Origin: Pseudobacteroides cellulosolvens ATCC 35603 = DSM 2933
Lineage (GTDB): Bacteria; Bacillota; Clostridia; Acetivibrionales; DSM-2933
Length of the DNA stretch: 64,000 nt
Assembly: GCF_001262605.1 (NCBI RefSeq)
Contig: NZ_LGTC01000001.1
Coordinates: 2,461,501 to 2,525,500 of the forward strand
Direction: 5' to 3'
Shown: in pieces, positions 20,708-30,158 of the stretch
How the letters are laid out: every line of letters starts with the position of its first letter
Numbering within the stretch: position 1 is the first letter of the stretch
Translations under genes and position numbers: made by a program
Notes under the pieces: generated by a model
Told to the model about the DNA's origin: nothing
Seen by the model: only the letters and a program-made list of their open reading frames with translations
Database searches by the model: none

Positions 20708-22492
20708 ATGTCTGCATCAGAATCACTATTGGGCAACTTAAAAACTTCAGCACTTCTTGATAATATTTTAAACAGTTCTACAGAATACGCAATCATAGCC
20801 ACGGATTTAAACGATATGATAGTATTTTGGAACAAAGGTGCGGAGATAATTTACGGTTACAATGAAACTGAAATGGTAGGAAAACAAACACCTCAAATTC
20901 TTCATGTAAATAGTTCGCCTACCAATGACATTCTTTTACATAGTGACAGCAACTACAGTTCAAGAGTTAATGATTACGAAATGAAAGCGATAAGAAAGGA
21001 TGGTACCATACTCCCTGTCTCAGTAACAGTCACTCCCAGATTTAAAAGCAATAATGATATGTGTGGTTATTTAATCATTGTCAGAGATATAACAAACCTT
21101 AAAGTGGAAGAAAAATACAGGAATATTCTTATTGAAGTTGCACACCTCGTTAATTCCCCTATAAGTATAAACGAAATGTGTAATGGTATTATAAATGCTA
21201 TCAGCACAATACTTGAAATACCTGTAGTATTTATCTGCCTGCTTGATAAAAGGAACAATAATTTTTATGTAGAACATCAAATAGGTCTTAACAGCGACTA
21301 TAAGAGGCATTATTGCTCTTATACCTATGATGATAAATTCGTTTATGGTAATGTATTCGATTGTTTTCTGACTTACTCCCAATATACTATAAACTATGGT
21401 AAGCTGGCAGGACACGCAATATGTGAGTTTATGCAGGATGAAAACCTGTCCGAATCAGATAGCTCAATAATACACATACCACTACTTGCAGACATAGCTT
21501 TAATGGGAATACTGCATATAGTTATACCTTCTTCAAGAAAAAATCTGCTGCTTACCGAAACTCAAGTACTAAGTATAATAGCCAATGAAATATCAGCCGG
21601 TATTCAGCGCAAAAGGCTCGAAGAAGAGATAAAGCAATATGCCTATGATCTTGAAAGGCTGGTACAGGAGAGAACCGATCAGCTGAGGGTCAAGGATGCA
21701 CAGCTTGTTCAGTCAGGAAAACTTGCTACACTTGGGGAAATGGCTACAGGTATAGCCCATGAAATCAACCAGCCGCTTGGAGGTATAAGCTTAATTGTAC
21801 AGGGATTACAGCGTGCAAAAAACTTAGGCAAGCTAAATGACGAGATCCTCGATGAAAAGCTTAGATCCATAATCGAGCAAATAGATAGAATAAATAAAAT
21901 AATAACTCATTTAAGAACCTTTGCCAGACAGTCGAAGGAAGCACATCAGCCAATATTGGTCAGTGTTCCGCTGCTTGATGTGTTTAAACTTATCGGTCAG
22001 CAGCTGAAAAACAAAAATATAACAATCGAAACCTTTATTTCCGAAGAAGTTCCTATGGTATTTGCAGACCACAACAAGCTTGAGCAGGTGTTCTTAAATA
22101 TTCTTAGCAATGCTAGAGATGCACTTGATGATTTTGAAAAAATTATAAAACGTCTCAAGGAAAAGGGAACACCGCCGGAATGGGTAAAAAACTGGCAGAA
22201 GAAAATTATAATAAGCACTTATGAAAAGGACAAATATGTATATGTAGAAATTGAAGATACCGGAGGAGGAATTCCAAAGGAGCTGATAAACAAAATATTC
22301 GATCCCTTTTTTACCACAAAGGAAGTGGGTAAGGGAACGGGCCTTGGCCTTTCAATAACATTTGGTATTATAAAGGAATTTGGAGGTACCATAACTGTAG
22401 ACTCAGAGGAAATGCTCGGCAGCAGATTTACAATTAAGCTTCCTGTATATGATTCAACATATAATCCTATAAGTGATGTATATGATTATTAA
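20708..22492 (+). CDS. PAS-GAF sensor histidine kinase
   Basis: The 594-aa kinase has a PAS domain (residues about 15-130, NSSTEYAIIATDLNDMIVFWN and GYLIIVRDITNLKVEEKY) and a GAF-like domain (about 140-300). A coiled coil follows, then HisKA with the phospho-acceptor H351 in GIAHEINQPLGG. The catalytic domain has the N box NILSNARDALD, G1 IEDTGGGIP, F box FDPFFTTKEVGKGTG and G2 LGLSI. There is no transmembrane segment, so it is probably cytosolic. It most likely phosphorylates the receiver of the RsbU-like protein encoded just upstream. The ribosome site is GGAGGGTT. Confidence 0.92.
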   Translation: MSASESLLGNLKTSALLDNILNSSTEYAIIATDLNDMIVFWNKGAEIIYGYNETEMVGKQTPQILHVNSSPTNDILLHSDSNYSSRVNDYEMKAIRKDGTILPVSVTVTPRFKSNNDMCGYLIIVRDITNLKVEEKYRNILIEVAHLVNSPISINEMCNGIINAISTILEIPVVFICLLDKRNNNFYVEHQIGLNSDYKRHYCSYTYDDKFVYGNVFDCFLTYSQYTINYGKLAGHAICEFMQDENLSESDSSIIHIPLLADIALMGILHIVIPSSRKNLLLTETQVLSIIANEISAGIQRKRLEEEIKQYAYDLERLVQERTDQLRVKDAQLVQSGKLATLGEMATGIAHEINQPLGGISLIVQGLQRAKNLGKLNDEILDEKLRSIIEQIDRINKIITHLRTFARQSKEAHQPILVSVPLLDVFKLIGQQLKNKNITIETFISEEVPMVFADHNKLEQVFLNILSNARDALDDFEKIIKRLKEKGTPPEWVKNWQKKIIISTYEKDKYVYVEIEDTGGGIPKELINKIFDPFFTTKEVGKGTGLGLSITFGIIKEFGGTITVDSEEMLGSRFTIKLPVYDSTYNPISDVYDY

Positions 22493-22606
22493 GTTCCAAT
22501 ACAATTTATATACAAAACTTATATTTATAAATTATATACAAATATAAAATTTACCATCTGGATTTTCCTTCAAATGAGTGATATAATGGATATGGAGGGC
22601 TTAATA

Positions 22607-23031
22607 ATGCAAATATTAAATTATAATCTCGAGGCATTTATCCCATATGATGAGGATAACATTGAAAAATTTCTTACCATTTGCGAAGATGCTATTGACA
22701 ATATCACTAATGATGAAAAGCCTAAATTCAAGCTCAAAAGTGCTATTCACGAGCTTTTAGTCAATTCTCTGGAACACGGATATAAAAAAATCCGGGTAAG
22801 GTTTCTTTGTCCATAAAGAGGACTGAAGATTCTATTTTATTTGAGTTGTGCGATGAAGGAAATGGTGTTGATGTCGAGACACTGAATCTTAATCGCAGAG
22901 TTTCCGATATGAACTCGATGTCATCAAGAGGTTGGGGCCTAACCTTGGTCAACAACTTTTCAACCAATTTAAAGATTGCCCCAAATAATCCCAAAGGCAC
23001 AAAGATAACCTTAACCATCCCACTGGATTAG
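22607..23031 (+). pseudogene. RsbW/SpoIIAB-like serine kinase, frame broken at an A7 run
   Basis: The first part (ATG at 22607 after GGAGGG) has the ATPase N box HELLVNSLEHGY. At the A7 run 22784-22790 the frame ends prematurely in IRVRFLCP. The next frame continues with VSLSIKRTEDSILFELCDEG, the G1 motif DEGNGVD and the G2 motif SSRGWGLTLVNNF to a natural C-terminus. With eight A's the protein is a single chain of about 142 aa, the right size for an anti-sigma factor/serine kinase of the RsbW family. A true lesion, base-calling error and transcriptional slippage on the A tract are all possible. It lies 115 bp behind the histidine kinase and would be the partner of the RsbU-like phosphatase. 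Confidence 0.8.
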
Positions 23032-23051
23032 TATCAATTATTTATACTATT

Positions 23052-25102
23052 TCAGTTTGAAATCATTTCTCTAAAGCTGTTTATATCTGTAACAGGGGCC
23101 CTGCATGCAAAATTTTCACAAACATATGCTGTGGCTTTATCTTCAATCTGATTATAGTTTTCCAAATAAGGTATTATATCTGTCAATTTATTGTTATCCT
23201 TTAAATACAAAACTGAAACAGTAAACGGTCTAAACTGCTCATTAATTACATTTAACATTCTTCGAGCTTCATTATTTGCAGTTTCAGATACAACAACCAC
23301 TTCTTTAGGATTTGATTTTGCATACATGGCTGCTATCAAAAAGAAAGTATATCCCGAGGGATATTTTTTTATTTCAGCACCAAATGCATTAAGAATTTGT
23401 ACTGCTCTTTCCTCATATTTATTATCTCCTGTTATCCTGGCAAGCTTAAGGAAGTTGTACGCAGTAACCGAGTTTCCTGAAGGCGTTGCACCGTCATAAA
23501 TTTCCTTAGGCCTTGTAATGAGCTGCTCACTGTCACTGCCATATACAAAGAATCCTCCATTCTGAGAATCCCAGAAATACTTAACAAGATCTTTACTTAG
23601 CTCTATAGCGTTTTTGAGGTAATATTCATCATAGCTGGTCTCATATAGCTCTATAAGGCCCCAAATAAAAAATGAATAGTCATCTACATAAGCATGATAT
23701 GAAGCCTCTCCATCCCTGTATCTTGCCAGTAACCGCCCATCATTCCTTATAAGGTTTTTCAAAATAAAATCTACAGCCTTTTTTGCAGCATAATCATACT
23801 GTTTTTTACCAAGAACTCTGCCGGCAATGGATAAGGCTGCTATCATAAGACCATTCCACGATGTAAGTACCTTATCATCCTTGTATGGGTGAACCCTTCT
23901 TTCACGGTGTCTATATAGTCTTTCCCTGGATCTGTCCAAAAACTCCTTATCAATATCATATAAGTCTGTTCTGATTAGATTAGGTATGTTTTTACCTTCA
24001 AAATTCCCTTTTTGTGTAATGTCAAAATACCTGCAATATTTCTCTCCATCTTCTTTTCCAAGGACTTCAATGATCTCATCTTCAGACCAAACATAAAATT
24101 TACCCTCTTCGCCTTCCGAATCTGCATCTTCCGCAGAATAAAAAGCTCCGCTTGGAGAAGTCATATCCCTTTGAACATATGCCAATATCTCATCTGCAAT
24201 CTCTCCATACTTTTTATTTCCTGTAGCCTGGTACGCCTCAATATACGCTATAGCTAAAAGTGCATTATCATACAGCATTTTTTCAAAATGGGGTACCAGC
24301 CATTTTCTATCAGTTGAATACCGGCTGAATCCAAATCCTACATGGTCATATATTCCGCCCTTATACATGGAAATAAGAGTTTTCTCCACAATGCTTAAGG
24401 CTATTGGATCCTTTGTATTGTACCAGTACCTTAGCAAGAAGTACAATGTATGGGGAGTAGGAAATTTGGGAGCACTGCCAAACCCTCCATGTTTTTCATC
24501 AAAGGCTTCTTCAAAATGTGTAAAAGCCTCAATGATTGTATCTTCACCGATTCCCTCAGCAAATGTTTCCTGATCAGTATTAAGAAGCCCTACTATTTTA
24601 TCCCCTGAATCAACAAGTGCTTTTCTATTGTTGTCCCAAGCGTTCTTTACCTTCTCTAAAATAGTTATAAGCCCTGCCATGCCTATACTGTCATGTTTGG
24701 GGAAATATGTTCCTGCAAAGAAAGGCTTTTGATCTGGAGTCATTATTACAGTAAGCGGCCATCCTCCATGGTTTGTAAGCATTTGGCATACATTCATGTA
24801 TATATGATCGATATCCGGCCTTTCTTCTCTATCCACTTTAATGGAAATAAAGCCTGAGTTTAAGATTTTTGCTACCTCTTCGTCTTCAAAACTTTCTCTT
24901 TCCATTACGTGGCACCAGTGACATGTTCTTTGAATACAGGTCAGCTATAGCCAATAGACAGGAAGATAGGCTTATCTTCTGACTTGGCTTTCTGAAAAGC
25001 TTCATCACTCCAAGGAAACCAGTTTACAGGGTTATGAGCATGTTGTAACAAATATGGGGATTTCTCATGGATTAGTCTATTGGCTTGTTTATTAGTTGAC
25101 AT
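23052..25102 (-). pseudogene. DUF255/YyaL-type thioredoxin-domain protein, interrupted at CHWCH by a 17-bp insertion
   Basis: Family members have an N-terminal thioredoxin-like domain with a CHWCH motif and a six-hairpin glycosidase-like C-terminal half. Their function is poorly known. The 5' part starts at the ATG at 25102 behind AAGGAAGGTGA and reads [20 protein letters not shown] as far as PIFLSIGYS. It then hits TGA. A 17-bp insertion (24927-24943, reading TGACCTGTATTCAAAGA on the coding strand) separates this from codons for TCHWCHVMERESFEDEEVA. The rest is an uninterrupted 617-aa frame starting at 24905. The insertion is not a multiple of three, so normal translation cannot cross it. 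The same insertion occurs in two further fragments of this gene's 5' end, at 29646 and 31642. The gene marks the left end of the accretion island. Confidence 0.85.
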
Positions 25103-25170
25103 GTGGGCATCACCTTCCTTTCATAATTTTATAGTTTGTTGGGTTTTTATAGTAAAGTATTATTTTTATT

Positions 25171-25212
25171 TACCACCAAACTATTATTTGAAAGAAAGTG
25201 ATTATATATTCA
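25171..25212 (-). repeat. 42-bp direct repeat upstream of the DUF255 start, copy 1
   Basis: The + strand motif starts TACCACCAAACTATTATTTG and ends TATATATTCA. Near-identical copies lie at 29886-29927 and 31911-31952. Each is about 65-110 bp upstream of, or fused to, a DUF255-type 5' end. It is probably part of the promoter region carried with the duplicated 5' end. Confidence 0.85.
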
Positions 25213-25338
25213 GAATTAATGAGGCATATAGTCCTTGCTCCATACCTACAAAAACCATTTAACCATCAAATATATAGCAACTGTAAAGGTGTATGACTTT
25301 GCCATTTCAATCTGCTGATTGGAATAATAAAAGTTTAT

Positions 25339-25848
25339 CTAATACCTAAACTGAGGTTTTGTTCCATTTACTAAAGGAATTCCCCAATAGTCTCTATTGC
25401 CATTGTTTTGTTTAGTAATTTTAATTTCATAATCATTGGTAGTAAAATCTGGATGAATAATCACTTCTCCTTTAGCTATTCCAGACAATGTCATACTTAT
25501 TTGTTCTTTTGAGTAACCTTTAATTCCATTTTTCATCATTTTACTATAAGATGTTGAATATATCTTATTAAAGTTTGGTATTTGCACTTTGGTCTTTACT
25601 ATATAGGTGTTTTGATCTATCTTAGTTATAACTCTCTCATCTGTTTCTGATATATAAGAGGCTATTATTTCATAAACTCCAGAATCCATTTTATTAACTC
25701 CATCTACAATATAAACACCACTTTTTAGTTTAATAAAATAATTGTCTGTAACTCTATTTATTTCACTCTCATTGGGATCTTTTGCTGTACATCCTGTAAA
25801 CAATCCAAGTATCATTATTATTGTAGCAACTATTATTAAGTTTTTCAT
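25339..25848 (-). CDS. Putative lipoprotein of unknown function
   Basis: The product is 169 aa. It has a lipoprotein signal (MKNLIIVATIIMILGLF, then the lipobox FTGC with Cys at about residue 20), so it is predicted to be anchored on the outer face of the membrane. The rest is hydrophilic with beta-rich character (KSGVYIVDGVNK, EYEIKI-like strands). I recognise no family. It is the first cargo gene beside the broken DUF255 gene and is read in the same direction. Confidence 0.65.
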   Translation of the reverse strand: MKNLIIVATIIMILGLFTGCTAKDPNESEINRVTDNYFIKLKSGVYIVDGVNKMDSGVYEIIASYISETDERVITKIDQNTYIVKTKVQIPNFNKIYSTSYSKMMKNGIKGYSKEQISMTLSGIAKGEVIIHPDFTTNDYEIKITKQNNGNRDYWGIPLVNGTKPQFRY

Positions 25849-26018
25849 AATCTCAATTTCTTCCTTATATTTTTAAGAGATATATAGAATTTTTCACTAT
25901 ATATTTTGACCCAAGTAGTTTAAAAATATTCTATCATCATTTCAAAGGATATACAATTCATATGTATAGTTGATAAAAAGGGTATAAAAGAGTTTCACCC
26001 TATACCCACAATATCTCA

Positions 26019-26222
26019 TCAGCTCCCAGTTCCAAACCTACTGAAATGAAATGCAACTGTCAAAAGCTCCTGTATCTGTTCTGGATTGTACCTCTCATCA
26101 TTTTTATACTGCTCTCTCAACTCTTTCAGCATGATACAAGCCCTTCTATATGTCTTACATATATTGAACTCCTGCTTCATGTTTTCAACAAACCATTGCT
26201 GCTTTTTACTTCCTATCATCAT
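26019..26222 (-). CDS. Small protein of a mobile element (67 aa)
   Basis: The frame begins MMIGSKKQQWFVENMKQEFN and ends FHFSRFGTGS. Its start overlaps the stop of the preceding small ORF by four bases (ATGA), so it is probably translated by coupling. It is charged and helical, with no known domain. Strings of tiny overlapping genes like this are typical of phage or conjugative-element backbones. Confidence 0.5.
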   Translation of the reverse strand: MMIGSKKQQWFVENMKQEFNICKTYRRACIMLKELREQYKNDERYNPEQIQELLTVAFHFSRFGTGS

Positions 26223-26368
26223 GCAGCCCCACCTTCTTCCTGCTCTGTGTCCTCAACATCCCTCAAAAGGCTGTCAATATCTGTACTACCTTCTATGACT
26301 TCCAACATTAAAAGCCTATCTGCAAGATTTAAGCAGTAGCCTTTTGTTGTAGAGTCTTGCAAGTCCAT
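26219..26368 (-). CDS. Very small ORF (49 aa) in the mobile-element cluster
   Basis: The frame runs from the ATG at 26368 (MDLQDSTTKGYCLNLADRLL) to a very acidic end (RDVEDTEQEEGGAA). It overlaps the upstream ORF's 3' end in another frame and the downstream ORF by ATGA. It has no recognisable domain. Its support is the compact overlapping arrangement rather than homology. Confidence 0.4.
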   Translation of the reverse strand: MDLQDSTTKGYCLNLADRLLMLEVIEGSTDIDSLLRDVEDTEQEEGGAA

Positions 26369-26474
26369 ACCTTAGCAGCAATGCCTTTGCCATTTCTTGA
26401 ATGTAGCATTTGTTTCTATATTTAACACTTCTCAGAATACCTTTAAATTTCTGCTCATCACTATTTCTTGACAT
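26316..26474 (-). CDS. Very small ORF (52 aa) in the mobile-element cluster
   Basis: It starts at the ATG at 26474, inside the 3' end of the preceding gene, and reads MSRNSDEQKFKGILRSVKYR to LYNKRLLLKSCR. It is strongly basic. It could be a DNA-binding or structural peptide of a phage-like element. No family is recognised. Confidence 0.4.
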   Translation of the reverse strand: MSRNSDEQKFKGILRSVKYRNKCYIQEMAKALLLRYGLARLYNKRLLLKSCR

Positions 26475-26874
26475 ATTCACTACCTCCATTCAATTCATCA
26501 CATAGGTTGATTAAATCATCAATTTCTGTCTTATCCCAATAGGCTTCTTCTTCCTCTCTGCCCAATACTTCAACAGTACTTGTCCCAAGCTGTTCTTTGC
26601 TAAAATAGTAAATATTGTTAGAGAATTGGGATTTCTTATTCTTATCAGAGTTCTTTTCAATTTTTACAATTAATTTTTCCAGTCTCAGACTTTTCAAACA
26701 CTCTTGGATTGTCCTTTGGGAGATTACTGTGGATTGCTCTATCTGTTGAAATGTGGGATAACAGGTAAACTCTGTATTATGCATGTGCTTTATCAGGAAC
26801 AACAAAACTTTTATATCATTCCCTGACAGTCTTTGAAACTGTTCAGAGCCTATAAACTCTGGAGATACATACAC
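26461..26874 (-). CDS. Winged-helix-like replication/regulatory protein, 5' end lost
   Basis: The protein reads SEQFQRLSGNDIKVLLFLIK, then TFQQIEQSTVISQRTIQECLKSL, a likely winged helix-turn-helix as in plasmid and phage replication initiators. A GTG at 26874 can start it. However, the frame stays open upstream to about 26895 (QNDLIGYGVYVSPEF), where it runs directly into the recombinase gene of the opposite strand. Both genes lack their natural 5' ends at this point, so a deletion or inversion joined them. The product shown is probably truncated. Confidence 0.55.
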   Translation of the reverse strand: MYVSPEFIGSEQFQRLSGNDIKVLLFLIKHMHNTEFTCYPTFQQIEQSTVISQRTIQECLKSLRLEKLIVKIEKNSDKNKKSQFSNNIYYFSKEQLGTSTVEVLGREEEEAYWDKTEIDDLINLCDELNGGSEYVKK

Positions 26875-26900
26875 CCCATACCCAATTAAATCATTCTGCC

Positions 26901-28343
26901 TTGGAAGAAGTAGGCAGTTCTGAGACTATCAATAGACCTATGTTGAATGAGGTTAGAGATAGGGTTAAGGCCAAGGAGATTAGATGTCTATTAGTTTATA
27001 GATTGGACAGGCTTTCAAGAAAGGTTACTAACACAGAAAGGCTTCTTAAAGAGTTCCAGTTCCATGACTTAATCCTGATTGAAGCCCACAATGGCAGGGT
27101 TGTAGATTACTCAGACCATATTGGGAATAAGCTAACTGCTGTAATGAATGACCTATACCTTGAACAGTCCAAGCAGGTATTGAATGCAGGTAAAATAAAG
27201 TCTGTATCCTTGTATGGTAACCACTTAGGGGAAGCCCCATTGGGTTATACTTATGACAGGGTTAGCAAGAAATTAGTCCCTAATGAGGATAAACACATTA
27301 TTGAGGAAATTTATGATTTATATTTACATGATATGAACCTGTTTGATGTAGCTGTTGAAATGAACAAGAGAGGGTACAAGACAAGGGATGGAAATATCTT
27401 CACCCATAAAACCATCATGGACACTCTGACCAATGAAAAGTATATTGGTACACAGATTTATGGTAAAAGGAAATGGTTTAAGGATGAAAATGGTAAGAAG
27501 GTGTCAAAACCTGCTCCTGAAAGTGAATGGATAATTTACCCTAATGCCCATGAGCCTATCATCATTCCTGAGACTTTCCAGAAGGTTGCTGACAAGTTGA
27601 AGGACAACAGGATTGTGGATGTTAACTCCAGAAAGAGAACCTATGGTTTGACTAATGTTATCAAGTGTGGCATTTGTGTTAGGAACATAACATTCTATAA
27701 AGATAGCAATAATGGAAAAACCTACATGAAGCCATGTGCCAACATAGACTTTACTACTGGAAAAAGGTGTCCTAATGGTGCTGTTGCATTGAGTATTATT
27801 GATGATTTCATACATGACAAACTATTGAATGAGGTCAAACCAGTCATTGCATATTATAATATTGTTCAGGCAAGTGAACTAAAAATGATGGATACAACAA
27901 CTGCAAAGATTAAAGACCTAAATGATGAAAAAAAGGAAATAAATAAGCAATTGGATAATCTTTTGGATTTACAGCTTGCAAGGGGTGTTGACCAAAGGTT
28001 AATTGACCAGGAAAACAAATTGAAGTATAGTCTGCAAAAGGTTGAGGAACAGCTTGCAAGCATAGATGTTGATACAGATAGAAATGGGTTTATGGAAAAA
28101 CTGGTTGAACTACACAAAGACTTCCTAAATCAGCCTTACAACTGGCAGAGTGAGGATTGTGAAGTAAAGAATATGACCATCAAGAAATACATTGACAAGA
28201 TTGTGTACACAAGAGAAATTAGTAACCTCAATAAGCCTAAGCTGGAAATCCACTATACAGATGAAGTTAAGCAGGGAATGGAACTTTTTAAACAGGCACA
28301 AGAGAACAGCAAGGCATCAACTAAGATTTATACTTTTGGGTAA
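26901..28343 (+). pseudogene. Large serine recombinase, N-terminal catalytic part missing
   Basis: The frame enters the resolvase domain in the middle (EEVGSSETINRPML, then LLVYRLDRLSRKVTNTERLL). It continues through the recombinase domain (HLGEAPLGYTYDRVSKKLVP and NEKYIGTQIYGKRKW), a zinc ribbon (CGIC with Cys further on in KPCANIDFTTGKRC) and a long coiled coil (about 320-400). Large serine integrases normally begin about 50 residues earlier with the catalytic Ser (a pattern like YxRVSTxxQ). That part is absent here in all frames, because the upstream DNA is the neighbouring gene in reverse. It is therefore inactive unless complemented. Its 3' end lies 105 bp from a DUF255 5' fragment, as expected for an integrase beside its attachment site. 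Confidence 0.9.
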
Positions 28344-28447
28344 AAAAGATTATTATGGGATGGGTGAAAGTTGCCTATCCTTTCTTTATGTTGTAAACTG
28401 TAGAATATGCTATATTAGCAGGTTATAGCAATATGTATTCAGAGGGG

Positions 28448-28576
28448 ATGCCATCAGTGACAGGTGGAATAGCCGATACTTAAAAAAATTGGCTTATCCT
28501 CCAAGGTTGCTTTTTCAAATGCTTCGTTTCTCCATGGGTACCAATCCACAGGGTTATGGGCATGTTGGAGCAAGTA
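28448..28576 (-). pseudogene. DUF255 5'-end fragment (copy C)
   Basis: On the minus strand this reads [15 protein letters not shown], then [20 protein letters not shown] followed by TCH. It then stops at TGA where TGG (Trp of CHWCH) is expected. Homology ends within about 10 bp. There is no 17-bp insertion in this copy. The start codon and the first 15 or so codons are missing. It is more diverged from the gene at 25102 than copies B and E, so it came from another lineage. Confidence 0.8.
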
Positions 28577-28627
28577 GCACTCCACTTAATATAACATATT
28601 TTAATATTATTTACGATAATAGTTGTA

Positions 28628-29490
28628 TTAAACCTTTTTGTGAGGTCCATTGTATAGTCTATCCAGTATAAATACTGATAGATACATCCAGAAAATTTTT
28701 ATAGTAGTGACAGACAAAAACCAGCCTTCTTTAATCCAAATTAAATTTTGTTTGTAACCAGTATAGTAAATTGCGTAAAGTATAAATATAATCAAAGATT
28801 TATATCTCAATTTAGGTTTCAAAAAATAAATCAACATCATAAAAATTGATGACAGTGAATAATACACCAAATATAAGCTGTAACGGCTAACTTTCGGATT
28901 ATTAAACAATGTCGTAGTAAATTGCATAAATCCTGCTACATCTAAACCCCACAATAAGGTAACAACATAAAGTGTAAATAATCCCATGTAAATATATCCA
29001 TAGTAAGTTATTGGTTTTATACCTTGCAAAATCTTTGAGTGCATCTTTTTACTACCCAAATGAGAATAGGAAAACCAAGCACAGTCATCCATGTCTGATA
29101 CCAGTTATGGCTATATATACCTAATGCTATAAAAAGTTCTTCGATAATACCATAGATACAACCAAATATAAAATACCAGTAATACTTTAAATCAAGGATA
29201 GAAACTAAAAGAGCAGTTGTTGAGACAGAAAATTGTGAAAAAAGATTTCCCGCAAGTACATCATTAAATGGGTCTGAATGCTTTTCTATTATCATTGGGT
29301 AATAAGCATACGCTCTAAAAAAAATAAGAATTATCGTTTCAAAATATAGAGTTATACCAACTGTGGTTAGATAGAGGGCAAGTGTTAGCCTTCGTCTTTT
29401 CGCTTTAACCATAACAAAAACTAACTGGATTAAAGTCAAAATCCCTAAAAGAATATACCATATTGTGTTTGTCCAAAATGTTGAATTCAT
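28628..29490 (-). CDS. Integral membrane protein, apparently frameshifted
   Basis: A first frame (29490-29017, start ATG after GGAG) has about five hydrophobic segments and ends GFPILIWVVKRCTQRFCKV. A second frame takes over with MHSKILQGIKPITYYGYIYM and four more hydrophobic segments to 28628. Adding one A to the A5 run at 29046-29050 joins them as VVKKMHSKIL, giving a protein of about 287 aa. They may instead be two overlapping, translationally coupled small membrane proteins. No family is recognised. It is cargo between copies C and B. Confidence 0.55.
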
Positions 29491-29624
29491 AAGTACTCCA
29501 AACTAATTTAATCAAGCAGATTTTTTTTAGTTTCTATAACGATTATTATTTGCGTTTTCTATGACTTTTATTTATTTTCATGAAAACATTTAATGCGACA
29601 GGCGAAAAATGCTGTTAAATTGAT

Positions 29625-29821
29625 GACGTGGCACCAATGACAAGTTCTTTTAATACAGGTCAGCTATAACCAATAGACAGGAAGATAGGTTTATCTTCTG
29701 ACTTAGCCTTTTTAAAAGCTTCATCACTCCAAGGAAACCAGTTTACAGGGTTATAGGCATGTTGTAATAAATATGGAGATTTCTCATGGATTAGTCTATT
29801 GGCTTGTTTATTAGTTGACAT
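29625..29821 (-). pseudogene. DUF255 5'-end fragment (copy B)
   Basis: This is nearly the same as the 5' end of the gene at 25102, from ATG (29821) through [20 protein letters not shown] to FLSIGYS. The same 17-bp insertion follows (29646-29662, one base different), then codons for CHWCH, and the homology stops within 10 bp. The upstream region is duplicated as well, including the ribosome site and the 42-bp repeat at 29886. Confidence 0.9.
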
Positions 29822-29885
29822 GTGGGCATCACCTTCCTTTCATAATTGTATAGTTTTTTGTGTATAGTAAACAGTTATTGTTATT

Positions 29886-29927
29886 TACCACCAAACTATT
29901 ATTTGAAAGAAAGTAATTATATATTCA
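29886..29927 (-). repeat. 42-bp direct repeat, copy 2
   Basis: This copy differs from the one at 25171-25212 at a single position and lies upstream of DUF255 fragment B. The sequence between repeat and start codon is also similar in the two copies, with small indels. Confidence 0.85.
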
Positions 29928-30158
29928 ACTTTAGCTGTGATTGATTTAGGAAGCTCGAGGAGATAAGATATTTTAAAAGTGCCCAATGTTGTAATAATTC
30001 TCCAATACATGTGGCTCGCAAGCAGAAATATCGGAATGCACAGAAAGTTGCGAAACTGTTAATAGACCAATGTAATATTCACAATAACTGTTGATGCTGG
30101 AAAGTGCTTGATGATTGACAGTTATTTAGGGTATAATAATTCTGGAGGTTGATAATCT

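Noticed and set aside
24905..25102. TGA after GYS in the DUF255 gene as a selenocysteine codon
   Set aside because: Reading through TGA does not restore the CHWCH frame, because the 17-bp insert is not a multiple of three and the frame meets another stop.
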